DNA of 64,000 nucleotides, taken from NCBI RefSeq assembly GCF_902806685.2, contig NC_048545.1, positions 7,489,852 to 7,553,851 of the forward strand, given 5' to 3'. Positions 31,147-43,169 of the stretch are shown piece by piece (the stretch's first letter is position 1; the number at the start of each line of letters is the position of its first letter). This DNA comes from Maniola hyperantus (Eukaryota > Arthropoda > Insecta > Lepidoptera > Nymphalidae). The notes under the pieces were generated by a model. It did no database searches, was not told where the DNA came from, and saw only the letters and a program-made list of their open reading frames with translations. Both the position numbers and the translations under genes were made by a program.

Positions 31147-31668
31147 TAGACTTAATACTGTGTTGCTATGTCGACATGACAAAGTGTGCTATACCTGTAA
31201 ATAAGTCAGTTATACGGGTCGGTTCTATGAAGTCGTCGCTGTGGCCGTGCTCAGCCACGCCGAACCCGCGTTAGCTTTACTGGTCACTTTAAGGCCACGT
31301 AAGCGTGACGCCTCACCATTTGCGCTTAATAAAGCGTAGGTTGCGATGCCTCTTGATGCCGCGTGCCGGTGCCTTGTGAATGAGCCTTCACTGGAATTCA
31401 ACAATGTTATGTTGTCTTTGCTCAATATTGTTACTTAAGTTACATTCCTTCGATATTCGCAGACATCGACTCAAGAGAATAACGACAATTTTTCTAAGTT
31501 GTATAGTAGAGAACCGGCTACAATTAAAAAGAGAATTGAGTAGATATTTAGTAGTTTCTTCTGCTTTTTTTTAAAATTAATCATATAAACATATACTTCC
31601 CTACTTAACTAATTATTGTTTTCACATAGTTTCCACAATGAGTTTAAAGCAGCGATGGATACATATCA
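31147..31668. other. Unique stretch
   Basis: GC-richer between 31200 and 31380, AT-rich after. Small open frames on both strands lack support. Confidence 0.3.
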
Positions 31669-31805
31669 TCATCAACCGATAGACGTCCACTGCTGGACAT
31701 AGGTCTCTTGTAGGGACTTCCACACGCCACGGTTTTGCGCCGCCTGAGTCCAACGGCTCCCTGCGACTGATGTCGTCCGTCCACCTAGTGGGGGTCCTTG
31801 CAACG
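31669..31805 (-). mobile_element. RTE-type LINE, 3'-terminal fragment
   Basis: On the plus strand it reads 'atcatcatcaaccgatagac', 'gtccactgctggacataggt' and 'tagggacttccacacgccac'. The minus strand therefore encodes the VWKSLQETYVQQWTS-like end with a GAT tail. Four further stubs of this subfamily lie at 43965, 45213, 51298 and 52590. Confidence 0.7.
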
Positions 31806-32142
31806 GATACATATTTACCTACCTAAATATTATAGGACCGTTTGATTTCCGGGTGGTCAATCAGTTAAGTGGTTATTATTTTCGAAATTGCTATTATGAT
31901 GATTGTTTTGAAGATACATTTTGGTCACATAGGTACCTACTACCTACCAACCACACCAAAACGCATGACTCCAAGTAATTAGAATCTGATTGTATTTTCT
32001 CCTTCCTTGTATGCACTCCAAGCCATGATAAATAGTTATACTATCTAGAATACCATCGGAATCGTTAAATAACTACTTATTCAACAATTAGGTATTCTGA
32101 AGGCAAAACTGCTGGTAATGTGAACCATCAAAATGTACCTAA

Positions 32143-32338
32143 TCCATACCTAATATTATAATTACGAAAGTCTAGCCGTTTGCCCGTTAATTGATTTTGT
32201 CAAAATTTGGTACAAAAATATCTTGCGACCCGGGGACTGACAGACTACATTTTGTCCCGGAAAATCAAATCTCACGAGGTTTTTAAAATATCTTAATCCA
32301 CCTACCTAATAAGCGATGTCGCAGACATCATCTATTAG
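32143..32338 (+). mobile_element. Diverged Helitron, family A
   Basis: Begins TCCATACCTAATATTATAAT and ends near 'gcagacatcatctattag', with family words 'ttttgtcccggaaaatcaaa' in between. The terminal hairpin is decayed (aagcgatgtcgc). Confidence 0.6.
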
Positions 32339-32462
32339 GTACAAATCCCGGACATGGACAGGGGCTACTCTATCTTACTAAAAAATCAATGGATTTTCCA
32401 GGTTTTTCAAGAAATTTTAAAAGAGCTATATCCGCACGGACGAAGTTACGGGCATCATTTAG
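32339..32462 (+). mobile_element. Second Helitron 3' end in tandem, family A-like
   Basis: Follows the previous copy head to tail and ends 'cgcacggacgaagttacggg' catcatttag, a mutated version of the family A terminus. This repeats the tandem arrangement of 325-1252. Confidence 0.55.
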
Positions 32463-32519
32463 TAAGTAATAAGTCATAGTCAAATGAAGCGGAATGCTAA
32501 AATGATGTATAAATTGACA

Positions 32520-32720
32520 TAGCGGAGTCAAAGCAGCCGGAGCTCGGCTAGCGGTACGCCGCGATGGCATCGCGCTCGTGCGCCACCGCTCACGGCGCCC
32601 GCCGGCGCTCGCGTCGCCGTGACTTATGGCCTCCGAGCGAACTTCGATCGTCCGATTGAATAATAATATCCGATTCCCGCACACCGAATTTATGTTAGGA
32701 AGTGAGCACTGTCCCGTATC
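32520..32720. other. GC-rich unique island, candidate conserved element
   Basis: Contains 'gcggtacgccgcgatggcat', 'gcgctcgcgtcgccgtgact' and 'gatcgtccgattgaataata'. It matches no repeat family in the window and has no inverted ends. A minus-strand 119-codon frame covers it (GDASAGGRRERWRTSAMPSR) but is arginine- and alanine-rich, as expected of antisense GC-rich DNA. Confidence 0.3.
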
Positions 32721-32975
32721 GACGAACATATCGCCTGCTCAATTTCTAAGCCGCTTCCTTGGGCTACGATGCCTGAGATAGCTGATAAATAAATTTTCCA
32801 GTTTCTCTGGTTGGTTGTCGGCACTACTTCGCTCGAAGCAGCCGCAAGTCGTCACATCTAACTGTTGGTCGACCTAATTCTGCATTTTTATATTTTTTGC
32901 TATTCTATATATCTATTCTAAGAACTTATGCTGAAAGAAAGCAGCTGTTTCTAATTTTACACTGCAGTATATATG

Positions 32976-33243
32976 TATAGCCGACGCATACTAACGGAGT
33001 GGAGTGGAGCAGAGTTTTTTGATAAGGACAATTCAGGTTTACCTATGTGCCATATGGCATACGGTTAAAACTGAAATAATAAAAACATAACCCGGAGGAG
33101 ATTCAAAGTACACGCGGCGCATCTGATCGCGCGTGAGCGTGCCGCACTGTGCCTCCGTGATGCTAACGCAAATAAATCTTAATTTGAGTTGTTATCACAA
33201 AAGACTCTGCTCCACTCCGTTCTACAAATGTGTGCTGCGCCTT
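32976..33243. mobile_element. TIR element, ~268 bp, family H
   Basis: Left end 'gccgacgcatactaacggag' tggagtggagcagagttttttgataa is matched inverted by right end 'ttatcacaaaagactctgct' ccactccgttctacaaatgtgtgctgcgcctta. The interior is GC-rich with 'cacgcggcgcatctgatcgc' and has no transposase. A non-autonomous DNA transposon; superfamily uncertain. Confidence 0.7.
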
Positions 33244-34306
33244 AAATAATGTTATGTAAACCTATTTTGCAAGTGCTTATATAAATAACATCAACGACCT
33301 CAATATTGATTTTCTAAAGCAGGAAAATAAACTGCGGCTATAATGTACTTTCTTTAGTAGAGTTATAGTGCATATTGTTATGATAGGCAAGTAGGCGATT
33401 TTATCTTGTATACAATTGGTCCGTAAGAATTGCCCGCTACCCCGGTCATTAAAATAACCAATGGCTGCTCTCAATTCGGCAACATAATTAGTTACTAAAG
33501 TGCTTAGATCATTTTCTTGCCACTTAAATTGCTGTAAGTTCAACGCTCCAAAAGATTTGTATTAAATTATGGGTTCACACGTCTTAATGTTTTCACTTCG
33601 GCTCGTAATCGTGACCACGGTGCCTAATTACCTCCTGGATCAGTGCATGCTGGAATTTGGTTATTCATACCGTTACATTCTATCTTTGTAGTGTACCGCG
33701 TGAGAATTGTCTTTCTGTTATATTAAAGTAATTTAACTGGAATTGCTTAATTATATTATTAAAAGTTTTAAAAAATTCCTTCAACCGGAAAAGATGGAGA
33801 TAAAAATGATGGTTTTCGCATTTATTTGCGTTTAGGTAACTTTTTTACTGGTAGTCTTCATTCAGGAAAACGCGGAGCGATGCGTAGTGCGCTGGCGAAG
33901 CGTACCGCGACTAAATGAAACATGCTGATATATTTTTTGAGAGTATTAAGAGAAGTTTCCCTGGCGCGCTTCCATACAAACCAAGTTTGACTCATTTGAA
34001 TCCAATTCAATCCAATTGAATAAAATGAATAGAATTTGAGACCAATCTAAGTAAGACACGTTCTAGAAACTAATATCTGCGTTTGTAGTTTTCCTCTTAG
34101 AAATATCTACTTTAGCTAGTATCTCATCTAACTATGTTTTAGAGTTGTATGAATTAAACGATTTGTACGCAAATCGTCGAGTCCGTGTAACTTTGAAGTT
34201 TAACAAAAATCTAGCAGACCACAGACACAAATATTAATTCTTAGAACATGTCTACAAAATTTTATTGAGTAACCAATCAAGGTTTGTATCTAAATAAGAG
34301 CCAAAC
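33244..34306. other. Unique stretch
   Basis: An 88-codon minus-strand open frame at 33277 shows no recognised domain. 'agcgatgcgtagtgcgctgg' near 33877 looks like part of an old GC-rich MITE. Confidence 0.3.
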
Positions 34307-34436
34307 TATAGTCTGCGACAGGTCGAGATGGCAATCGGGGTGGGGACGTCACCCGCGCTACTCCGCACATGGTTAGCGTGGAGACTGTGCGGGGCGTCCC
34401 CGCCCCGATTGACATCTCGACCTGTCGCGTACTATA
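34307..34436. mobile_element. GC-rich palindromic MITE, family D (copy 6, shortened)
   Basis: Arms 'tctgcgacaggtcgagatgg' and 'gacatctcgacctgtcgcgt' actata are well preserved. The interior is shorter than in full copies, with 'gacgtcacccgcgctactcc'. Confidence 0.8.
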
Positions 34437-34479
34437 CCTATATTTCTTATAAACGCACTACGAATTGTAACCACCTCTG

Positions 34480-34710
34480 CAGAAGAGTTGTCACGCGCGC
34501 ATGGCGATTTGCTCGCAGCGGACACCGTGGCGTGGCAGGAGAAAGTGCGGGGTGAAGATAGTTGTGGTGCGGGGTTGCTCGTGTGCCGCTGCAGACATAA
34601 GACACTGCCGCGGGAAACGCTGCGTGACCCGCCACTCGCTCCTCCATGAACAGAATAACCGCAATACGTGACGCACAACGCCCCGCGCAACGCGCCGCGT
34701 CTCCCTGAAC
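34480..34710. other. GC-rich stretch of unclear nature
   Basis: Contains 'cacgcgcgcatggcgatttg', 'cactgccgcgggaaacgctg' and 'caacgcgccgcgtctccctg'. Four overlapping open frames on both strands show no domain. It may be an old GC-rich transposable element, as similar words occur in lepidopteran MITEs. Confidence 0.3.
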
Positions 34711-34876
34711 CTGATGTGGTCGAGTGTTAATTTTCCTAAAACTAGGTATCTACATAATATGGTGTTAAAAATATAAAACGGATGTCAGTTCATTAACATG
34801 ACTATGTTCATTAAGACTTCACACAATTTTTAGAGTAATACCTACATAATAAATGAGTTAAAAAAAATATAATCTA

Positions 34877-35148
34877 CTAGATAATGCCCATGACTTCGTC
34901 CGAGTGGGCTTAAGTTTTTCTGAAATCCCATGGGAGCTCTTTGATTTTACGGGATAAAGAGTAGCTTATATCCACTTCCGCGATGCAAGCGATATCTCGA
35001 CTATACTAAAATAGATGATGGAATTCATTGCGTCCGTCCCCGGGAAACAAGCTATCTCTGTACCCATCAAATCGGTTAACAGATGGGCTGTGAAAAACTA
35101 GCAGACGGACTGATAGACACACTTTTGCATTTATACTATTAAAATGGA
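34877..35148 (-). mobile_element. Helitron, family A, with internal partial duplication
   Basis: CTAG (34877-34880), a weakened hairpin, and far end actattaaaatgga. The middle contains the 'gcaagc' segment twice: 'ccgcgatgcaagcgatatct' then 'gggaaacaagctatctctgt', separated by an 'ctatactaaaatagatgatg' word that itself looks like a Helitron 5' end. One Helitron may have landed inside another. Confidence 0.65.
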
Positions 35149-35609
35149 TTATTTTATAAGATGAGATAAAAATCATTTTATCTACAAACAAACTAAAATG
35201 ACTACTATTTTCACTTAAATAATCAATTCAAACAACAACAAAAAAATCAGGAAACAGAGATCCCGTTCGACACAAATATCTTTATTTGCACGATTCTATC
35301 AATCTTAACAAAAAATCTATACGAAATTATATGCCATGTTATAGAATATAGGTATAATGATTCACAATATAATGAGACCTACCATATTATCTCTTAGAAC
35401 CATATGTTAAATCATCTAATACGTCAGCAAAAAATTTAAGTGCAACCCATCTCACGTTTGACTTAGTACAAACCGGTATTACTTGCCTGAAAAACGAAGT
35501 CTCATTCAAGCGTAATTTGCTGTAGATTACAGAGCAAGAAAATAGCAATTATTTTAGTCATGTTTGATGGCAATGTCCGTAAAGTGCAACTCGCAAAATT
35601 CTAGCCTAA
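35149..35609. other. Unique AT-rich stretch
   Basis: No gene recognised. Confidence 0.3.
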
Positions 35610-35781
35610 AGCCTAATATTCACTAGCAATCAAACTTGCAAAAGTTACCTCTCGCTAGTCACTTGCACTGTGTAAACATTCGAACAAGTACGGCAGTATT
35701 TGGACAAAACTTGCAGGAATTGACTTGCTGCCAATGTTGTATTGACTGCTGCAAGTTTCATTGCTAGTGGAAACTTTGCTT
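35610..35781. mobile_element. MITE with inverted 'cactagcaa' ends
   Basis: Left 'atattcactagcaatcaaac' ttgcaaaagt and right 'gcaagtttcattgctagtgg' aaactttgct are inverted. The interior has 'ttacctctcgctagtcactt'. About 172 bp, single copy, superfamily not assigned. Confidence 0.6.
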
Positions 35782-38052
35782 ACTAAAATTCAGTTAAAGA
35801 CTCTTCCACATACCTACGGGGCGTGGCGTAACACATTACCGTTTACATGATAACTATTACTAACGTAGGTACCGTACTTTACTTAAAATTTAAAATAGCT
35901 AGCGTGGAAACCATTTCTGCAGCCAGGCGGATGATCTTTGGCGGAAAAAAATGAACAGGCCTTTTGTCACAAGATGATGCAATTAGTGGTGAAATGTCTC
36001 GTTAGAACTTTTAGCATCAAGACTTTACGGCTTTAGGGAAGACCCTGGAGCCGTACAGAAAACTGTATTATTGTAAAATTTTATTTTATATTCTCTATAT
36101 CCAGCCAGATACATCGTCTGGGATCGTTTATCATTATAGATTGATGGTGCATGTGGATCGTTTATCATATATAATTAATTGGTTAAGTACACCGTCTGCG
36201 CCTTGCGCTTGCACATCTCTGTTGGCTGCTCTATAAGGAAGACTGAGTTCAACTTCAATGATAGGTATATCTTCTTATAGTCTACATATTACTTTCGCCT
36301 GTAGACTTTAAGCACTTTCCATAAATTTTTACTTGCACATTTAAAGGAATTTTATAAATTAAAATAAAATACCGTGAAGTACAAACTGGCGAACAAAAAA
36401 AACGCTAAAAGGATTTTGTTACCAATTTTAAGAGTTTAAAATATATAGTTAAATAAGGATACATAAGACTTGGTAGTGCCTTTATCTTTTCATCCACTTG
36501 CGGTACATGAATTTATTTTTTGTACACAACAATCACAATACACTAAAATATCAAATTATTTCCACAATACATCATCATTATGTCGTAACGGTTTTATCAA
36601 TTAATGTGATTAAATCGAGTAGGTCTCTCGGTCGATCACGTACGACGCCTTGCATTGTGTAGACCATTTGGACCTCTCCACAATTTTTTCACCGACACCG
36701 ATGTATGAACATTTACTAATAAAGAAAAAACTCTTTTTGAGACTTTCTACTTTGGCATTATAAATTGGGATAATGTTCTTTTTCACTTTGGCATGAGCCG
36801 AGTGCCTCGGGAGAATAATGTGCTACTGATAAAGTGGTGGCATAAATACAGACAGTGTGCTAGAAGTTGTGACCAAGAACAGGCAATATAACTACCAATT
36901 TTTCACCTAACTATAGCGTCTACGCGCGTATTTCAGTTATACCTACGTGACCAAATTGACTTCGATCTCTGAACTCTTAAAAGTAAAAGCAATATGTCTT
37001 TCTTCAAATAACATCAACGCAAAATGCGTGCAGCACGAGCAAAGGTGCAAAGTGCAAGTACGTGATCTTTCAATTTTAGTTCCCTCGATGAAAGCTTTTT
37101 TACAACCTCGCTCTACATACAAATTTGACAGCTCTATCTACTAACAAAACTAATATAAGAAAAAAAAATTGTATTTTAAATCCATGTAAATATTGTAATA
37201 ACAAGAGGACGGAATAATGTTTCAACAGATAGGTAGTTTATGCTTATGTGACCGCGAAATGAAAGCTCTCCATTTTGTTTAATGAACCGCTTTGATAGTC
37301 CTGCGCTTGAAATAAATTTGCTGCGTATATCACGTCAAGAGGCGGGCGCTGGAGCCTATGTTAATTAGCACCGGACTGTCCTAGGTCCAAGCAAAAGGGA
37401 GAAAAATACCAAATGAGTTAGTTAATCATTCCATTCACAGATCGGTAAAAGTAAATCAATGCCCGGAATTCAGTGTAAAATGATTGTTTACAATTTTACT
37501 TCTATCTCATTTTGTTTTAGGTTAAGTGAGTAATTATTTCAATTTTACCACACCCAAACTCTAAGCGAATGAATTTTAGATAAGTATTAACTACCTGACC
37601 TATAGAAAACGTTATATCCACCAATGAAAATTACTGTACGTAGAGCGCATAAGTACAGTTAGTCAGTAAAAGCACTAGGTACATGTAAATAGTAATTATT
37701 GTCTGAGTTCAAGTGTATTTGACCCTTGTCACCCACGTCTAAGTTAAACAATACCTACTCTGCACTCACAGCGTAGGCTAACTTCCTTTACAGCCTGCCA
37801 ATTAACCTTCAATCAGTTTAATCGAAAATGCAGATTATACTGATTTAAAATTCCACAAATAGTTAACAAAAAAAAATAGTATTTTTCCATTTTTCAAAAT
37901 ATGGAGAGGTATTGATTGCGAGCGAAAAAAAATTATTGTTAAGCCAAAAAATACCTAAGACTGAATGTCCATGGGCTTTTAGGCTGCTTAAGCTTCCACC
38001 GAAATGCTTTGGGGATTTTTAGCGTTTAGACTATCGTGAGTGATTTCCATTT
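35782..38052. other. Unique AT-rich stretch
   Basis: A short direct repeat 'ggatcgtttatcat' occurs at about 36122 and 36157. No supported exon. The GC-richer part at 36600-36700 is unremarkable. Confidence 0.35.
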
Positions 38053-38145
38053 CATCGACGTTAGCCCGACTAGTTTCGAACACATCCGGGGTCTCTCTAA
38101 ACTAGTCGGGCTTACGTCGACGAAGTTCGCGAGTAAAGCCGTTTT
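38053..38145. mobile_element. Palindromic MITE, family E (copy 2, shortened)
   Basis: Arms 'atcgacgttagcccgactag' and 'actagtcgggcttacgtcga' flank a ~22-nt centre 'gaacacatccggggtctc', and 'gcgagtaaagccg' follows as the outer right arm. The outer left arm seen at 7966 is lost. Confidence 0.75.
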
Positions 38146-39289
38146 GTCATATAGGTAATTATATGTCATTTGAACATTTTATACCTACTGCAGAAAAGCT
38201 TCAATTTCTTTTAAACGTTATGGCTACTAGAAATTCTAACTGCTCAAGCGATAGGATAGCATGATGTGCAGGCTAGTGAGTAGCACTAACACCCTCGTTA
38301 AGCTAGTAGTAATTATACTAAAATAGGTAATTTAATTTAAAACATCATAAAGAGTGGGGTAGTAGAGCAATAAAGGTGGTGATTGATTCTTACTAACACT
38401 GAATATCGGTTCTATGTTTGAAATAAAAATCTATTTGTTTATTTTGCGACCAGATTAAGATAATATGTATATCTTAGTGGACAGCTACCAGATGTTTATG
38501 TGCCCGCCAGTTTTTTCAATTAAACCACTGGCTATAATATGTAAATGATTGAATCGTAATGATGATGGTACGAGTACGTTACCTTCATTACGCATGCACA
38601 CGTAACTAAAAGTATTAGCCAACGTAATAATTTGATTTGCCCCATAACCACACACTTAACCGAGCGTGTCCTGTAATCATATCTGCCCGTTATGAAATAC
38701 AGGTTGGTTTTAATCAGAAACTGTTGCTCATATTATTGCTGGAATGACCTTAATTCACAACAAGCTATGTATTATATAGTAACAACATCGTCAAATTTAA
38801 TCAACTCTTCTAAAAAACATCAATTCGTTTTTTAATAAATTAATATGTAGGTATATAAAAATAAGTTTTATCTAGTGTTAAATTAAAACAAAGACCATGT
38901 TTGAGATTTTCCTTGAATTGTGATGTTTTGAACTTTTTAGGAAAGAAATAAAATATATGCTACCTGTAATACAATACTTCACCTACACTATGTGGACCTA
39001 CATGATTTGCGAAAGCTTCAGAATAACCAGTTATAGTCTAGATTTAAAATAGATTGGCAATAGCATTGAATAAAACTGTATTAGAATAATAAGCAGACGT
39101 TTCCGCTTCACAATATGCTATTTACAAGATAATCTCTGAAAGTAGAAGACCGCAGCTTTCAATAATATTTATCTATTTTACATTTATTGATCTCTCATCT
39201 CATGATATGTGGTTCTAGCCATACACTATAATCTATATCTTAAATACTTGTCTCACAATCGTTGGAAAGTAAATATTCCATCTAAATCA
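38146..39289. other. Unique AT-rich stretch
   Basis: Nothing recognised. Confidence 0.3.
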
Positions 39290-39560
39290 GCAGCGGCTTG
39301 ATGCCCATTTAGCCAGCGCGGTCATTGTATGTGGTTTGATATCGCGACGCGTTCATCGTATCTCAAACATTAGCATTATCAAAAGGGCCGCTAGCGTCAT
39401 GCTCGTATCGATGAGGACACGCGACGCGCGACGCTCGCGGAAGCGAAGCCAAAGGCCCCGACAGACGACGCGACGACGATAATTCAACTAGGCATAGTTG
39501 AAATAGAATCGTGTGGATAACGTACGGAGTGGCACCGGCGTCTGCCCTTCTACGTGCCCA
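39290..39560. other. GC-richer unique island
   Basis: Contains 'gcccatttagccagcgcggt', 'gggccgctagcgtcatgctc' and 'gacgcgcgacgctcgcggaa'. No repeat match, no domain in the open frames. Possible regulatory element. Confidence 0.25.
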
Positions 39561-40647
39561 CTGAACTTTGCGATCCTACACGCCTATTCACTGTTAACCA
39601 TTCTCTGAATCAAAATGCTCTTATAAGGCTCATGTCCATCATTCATAAGCGGCCTCAATACCTCAATCCCCTTAGGACTATTGTCAACATTAGAAATCAA
39701 AGTTTTCTGAACTCTGTTTTTCCATATACCTACTCCGAAAATTAAAGTACCTTAAACATTTCGCAAAAGTGGTGTAGTGGTGTGAATGAACTTGATGCAC
39801 TCGCTAGAAATTCATACAAGGATAACAGAAAAGAAAAATACAAAATATTATATTTATGTATAAGTCAAACCTCCTTTATCAGAAGCTACTTTCTCATGGT
39901 TTCTGTCAATGCAAAAAGTTACTATGGATATTAAAAATTGTTATAGGCACCTGCTAATGTAAGTCTAAAAGACTCGTAAATTGAATCGTGCAGCTGTGAC
40001 CAATAAAAATAACCTGCGAAATGGAAGATAAATTTGCTATCAAAATGGCAACAAAGCATTATTACGTCCGATACGCTTGAAATTATGTAGAGATTGTGCC
40101 CACACACGCAAAAATAAAATATACTGCAGATAAGTTCTGAAGTTTGTATTTATCATATTATGCGAGATGGACGTACAAAAGTAAAAGAGATGAAGGACAT
40201 AAATATTTAATTCGGTATTTGAATTACGGTCTTGAAGTTACTCTTCACTTATTTTTCACTGTCTGCCACTCCTTTGTACGCTAAGCTGTATTACAAGTAC
40301 ACACTGGACGTTTGCTTAGCTGTCGGGATATATGCACATAGTTATGAGCGATACCTACGTGATCATACATATACATACAATACACAAACTTCGTTTAGTA
40401 GAATCTATAAGCTTTGTCCTTACTACCTATATTATTAAAGATCCTGAAGATAAGACTTAACCTGTATTGTAAAATGATTGATTCTGAAAAATTTGATGTC
40501 GGAGATACACGATCTTTGTACTCATTTATTAAATGACCAATTATGATAATTACAAATACTTAAACAACCTAAAAAAATTATAGTAATAAATGATGTTTAT
40601 AATAACTCTGTGCCGTAATCTATCACTTCTTAACAATACTTTATCTG
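39561..40647. other. Unique AT-rich stretch
   Basis: Small open frames at 39554 and 40232 have no recognised features. Confidence 0.3.
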
Positions 40648-40760
40648 GATCACCAAGAGCCGTTACCGTCTGCGACCATAAAGCTACCAATGTTAATTAT
40701 TGACAGTTAATGCCAACCGCAATGACACCAACGCCACCCGTGCGTTGCTTCACCAACACT
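40648..40760 (+). repeat. Direct duplication, copy R1
   Basis: Shares with 41318-41443 the ordered blocks 'gagccgttaccgt', 'aagctacca', 'ttaattatt', 'acagttaatgc', 'accgc', 'gccacccgtgcgt' and 'cactaacact'-like. Similarity is roughly three quarters by eye, with an 11-nt gap after ttaattatt. The pair is not related to any other repeat here. A TTAATTA core suggests homeodomain sites. Confidence 0.65.
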
Positions 40761-40869
40761 TACTACAACTTACTAATTTGCATTAAACATGTTTAGGTAT
40801 ATATTCATGACCGCATCTGCTCTGCTGCTTGAGGAACTTTTAAGTAAGTGACCAAAACTTATCGTTTTT

Positions 40870-41160
40870 TATTATTGTTCTTTTAAAAGTTAACTCTTGA
40901 GTGGATCTCACCTAGTTGTGTAAGTGATGATATAGTCTAAGATGAAAGCGGGCTAACTTGGAAGGGGTGTGGGAGTTTTATTAAACCCATTAGATACTCC
41001 TTATCGGTTTCTACACGGCCTTGGCATGGCTTTGCCGGTAGGGTGGTAACTTGCCATGGCACAAGCCTCTCACCAGAAGTCATAAGCTTATTGTGCTCGA
41101 TTTTTTACGACGTCGTCACTTTTAATCAGGCTAAACCAGCATAGCACCAGGCCGAGAACC
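40870..41160 (-). mobile_element. tRNA-derived SINE, family S (minus strand)
   Basis: Plus-strand words 'gtctaagatgaaagcgggct', 'aacttggaaggggtgtggga' and 'ggctttgccggtagggtggt' belong to a SINE whose tRNA-like head would lie to the right. The head is poorly preserved here. It lies between the two copies of the direct duplication. Confidence 0.6.
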
Positions 41161-41317
41161 AAAATTACATTTATATGTAGAGATGTTCCTCTTCATAGCT
41201 CTGTAATGAGATCAATAAATAATTACCGGTAATTAATTATGATGTAGGAGGAATCTATGTGGTAATTATTATCAAAAACCGATACATTACACTTACCGTA
41301 ATAATAATATATACCCA

Positions 41318-41443
41318 GATCGTGAGGAGCCGTTACCGTTTACGAGCATTAAGCTACCACTCTTAATTATTATGGAAGGAACAGTTAATGCTGACCGCCT
41401 TAATATCATTGCCACCCGTGCGTGAACTTGAATTCACTAACAC
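41318..41443 (+). repeat. Direct duplication, copy R2
   Basis: Second member of the pair with 40648-40760, about 670 bp apart and in the same orientation. Contains 'gaggagccgttaccgtttac', 'ctcttaattattatggaagg' and 'attgccacccgtgcgtgaac'. Conserved blocks separated by short gaps look more like a duplicated functional element than like two transposon insertions. Confidence 0.65.
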
Positions 41444-41552
41444 TGGTCAAAACTATTAGGTGCCAGGTAGTTAAAAACTATCTCACAAGAAAATTAAATT
41501 AAAAGTTGGAGTAGGAGTTACATAACTTATTATTATCGTCTATTACCATATT

Positions 41553-41772
41553 GTGCGTTTTAAGCATTTAAATATCACTTGCTTTAACAGTGAAGGAAAA
41601 CATCGTATGGAAACATGACTGAGAGTTTTCCATAATGTTCTCAAAGGTGTGTGAAGTCTGCCAATCCACACTTGGCCAGCGCAGCGTGGTAGACTATGGT
41701 CAAAACCCTTGTCATAATGTGAGGAGCCCTGCTCTCAGTAGTGAGACAGCGATGGATTGGGTTGATGGTGTA
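41553..41772 (+). mobile_element. Non-LTR retroelement 3' end, family I
   Basis: Reads 'aatatcacttgctttaacag', 'tgaaggaaaacatcgtatgg', 'cttggccagcgcagcgtggt' and 'cgatggattgggttgatggt'. Fourth copy, somewhat diverged and with a weak tail. Confidence 0.6.
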
Positions 41773-42838
41773 TGTACTTATTACATCCCAATAACATTCA
41801 GGTGAAAATATTTATTATTTTGTTTAATTAAATACAAATATAGGCTCCTTTGATTTATGTTTATGACAGCTTTAACATTAATTTTAGATGAACATTTACG
41901 TTCCTATTTTTATTTCTATTTTGCCCAAGCTTATAACCAGCAAAATTTATTACTGCGAAATACCGTTTCGGCACGATTTGCGATTTGAGAATTTATGACT
42001 ATGACATAAATATTTGAAAATAATCGACAAGCCGCTTTCATAATTTAAAGTTGTACTCAAAATATCGATACTTTGAACATTCTCAATTGATTTGCAGCAT
42101 AATCATGTATTATATTATATATATTATATCTTTAATTTTAAACCCTCATTAAAACCATCCATCAATAATTAGTATTGTAATAATATTCATCTAATCAGTT
42201 TTCCATTAGTTTTATTATTATTTAAATCGGTAATAATGTAATAATATGTACTTACTTACATAATTATTATTCGTGTGATTTACTATGACTATTTCGAGTA
42301 TTAATAAAATCAAGTAAAACACTAATCTACAAAATATTATAGACCTCAAACGGAAAATGTTGTAAGTCATTTTGTATGTCAACAAGTCGTTTTATCTGTA
42401 CTTCCTCAAGTAACCAGAAGTGGTCGGTTCAGATACAAACAGCATCAACGTTTGATACGATGATAAATATTCTTGTTGAGACCACTTCTCAAGAAACAAA
42501 CATATTTATAAAGATAACAAACTAGACGGTAAAATAATACGTCAGGCAAATATTTCATTAGAAAGTTTCACGCCCACAAGATCGCATAAATCAAACAATA
42601 GTGTCCACACTCTATATACACATTGGTAATACAGTATTAAAAATATGATGACAAGATGAATAAAATACAACGGATTCGTAACATAACTAAGGTTCCGATA
42701 CCAAGAACACGATTCCCTATATTCCGCTGAGTGCAAGAGAAAATAAAAAATTGGTGCAAGAGAAACGATACAATAACAGGAATCTAGTGGTGCAAAATGT
42801 ATTATATTCTCTCTAAACCGGTAAGAAGAAAATCCTTA
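41773..42838. other. Unique AT-rich stretch
   Basis: Nothing recognised; one 64-codon minus-strand frame at 42542 is unremarkable. Confidence 0.3.
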
Positions 42839-43142
42839 ATTTTTTTAATAACAAGTTAGACTGTGATCTCCCTTACTGTAAGTAACGATACGTTAAAGAT
42901 GGGAGTGGTCTAGTTTGAAATGGGTAGATTATAGGTATAGCAGTTTTTAATTAAACCCATATCTCTAATCGACCTCAACACCGAATCATAATGAAACACT
43001 AAATATAGCCACGGCTGAAGCTCCCCACCGAGCCAGACAAGAGGCAATTTAGATATAATAAATTTCCAAATTGCTACTGTGAAAATCAAATCTAGGACGT
43101 CCTACTTATAAGACCACAGCGCTCACCACTACGCGTGGAACG
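42839..43142 (-). mobile_element. tRNA-derived SINE, family S, most complete copy
   Basis: Plus strand starts with the T-rich tail at 42839, then degenerate body words ('aagatgggagtggtctagtt', 'tagccacggctgaagctccc') and ends with the reversed tRNA-like head 'ctaggacgtcctacttataa' 'gaccacagcgctcaccacta'. The head's B-box region is mutated, so it is unlikely to be transcribed now. Confidence 0.6.
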
Positions 43143-43169
43143 TCCCTGTGTAAATTAGATATATGTATT

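Noticed and set aside
34373..34690. Cluster of arginine-, serine- and cysteine-rich frames on both strands
   Set aside because: GC-rich DNA free of stops on several frames; begins inside a family D MITE.
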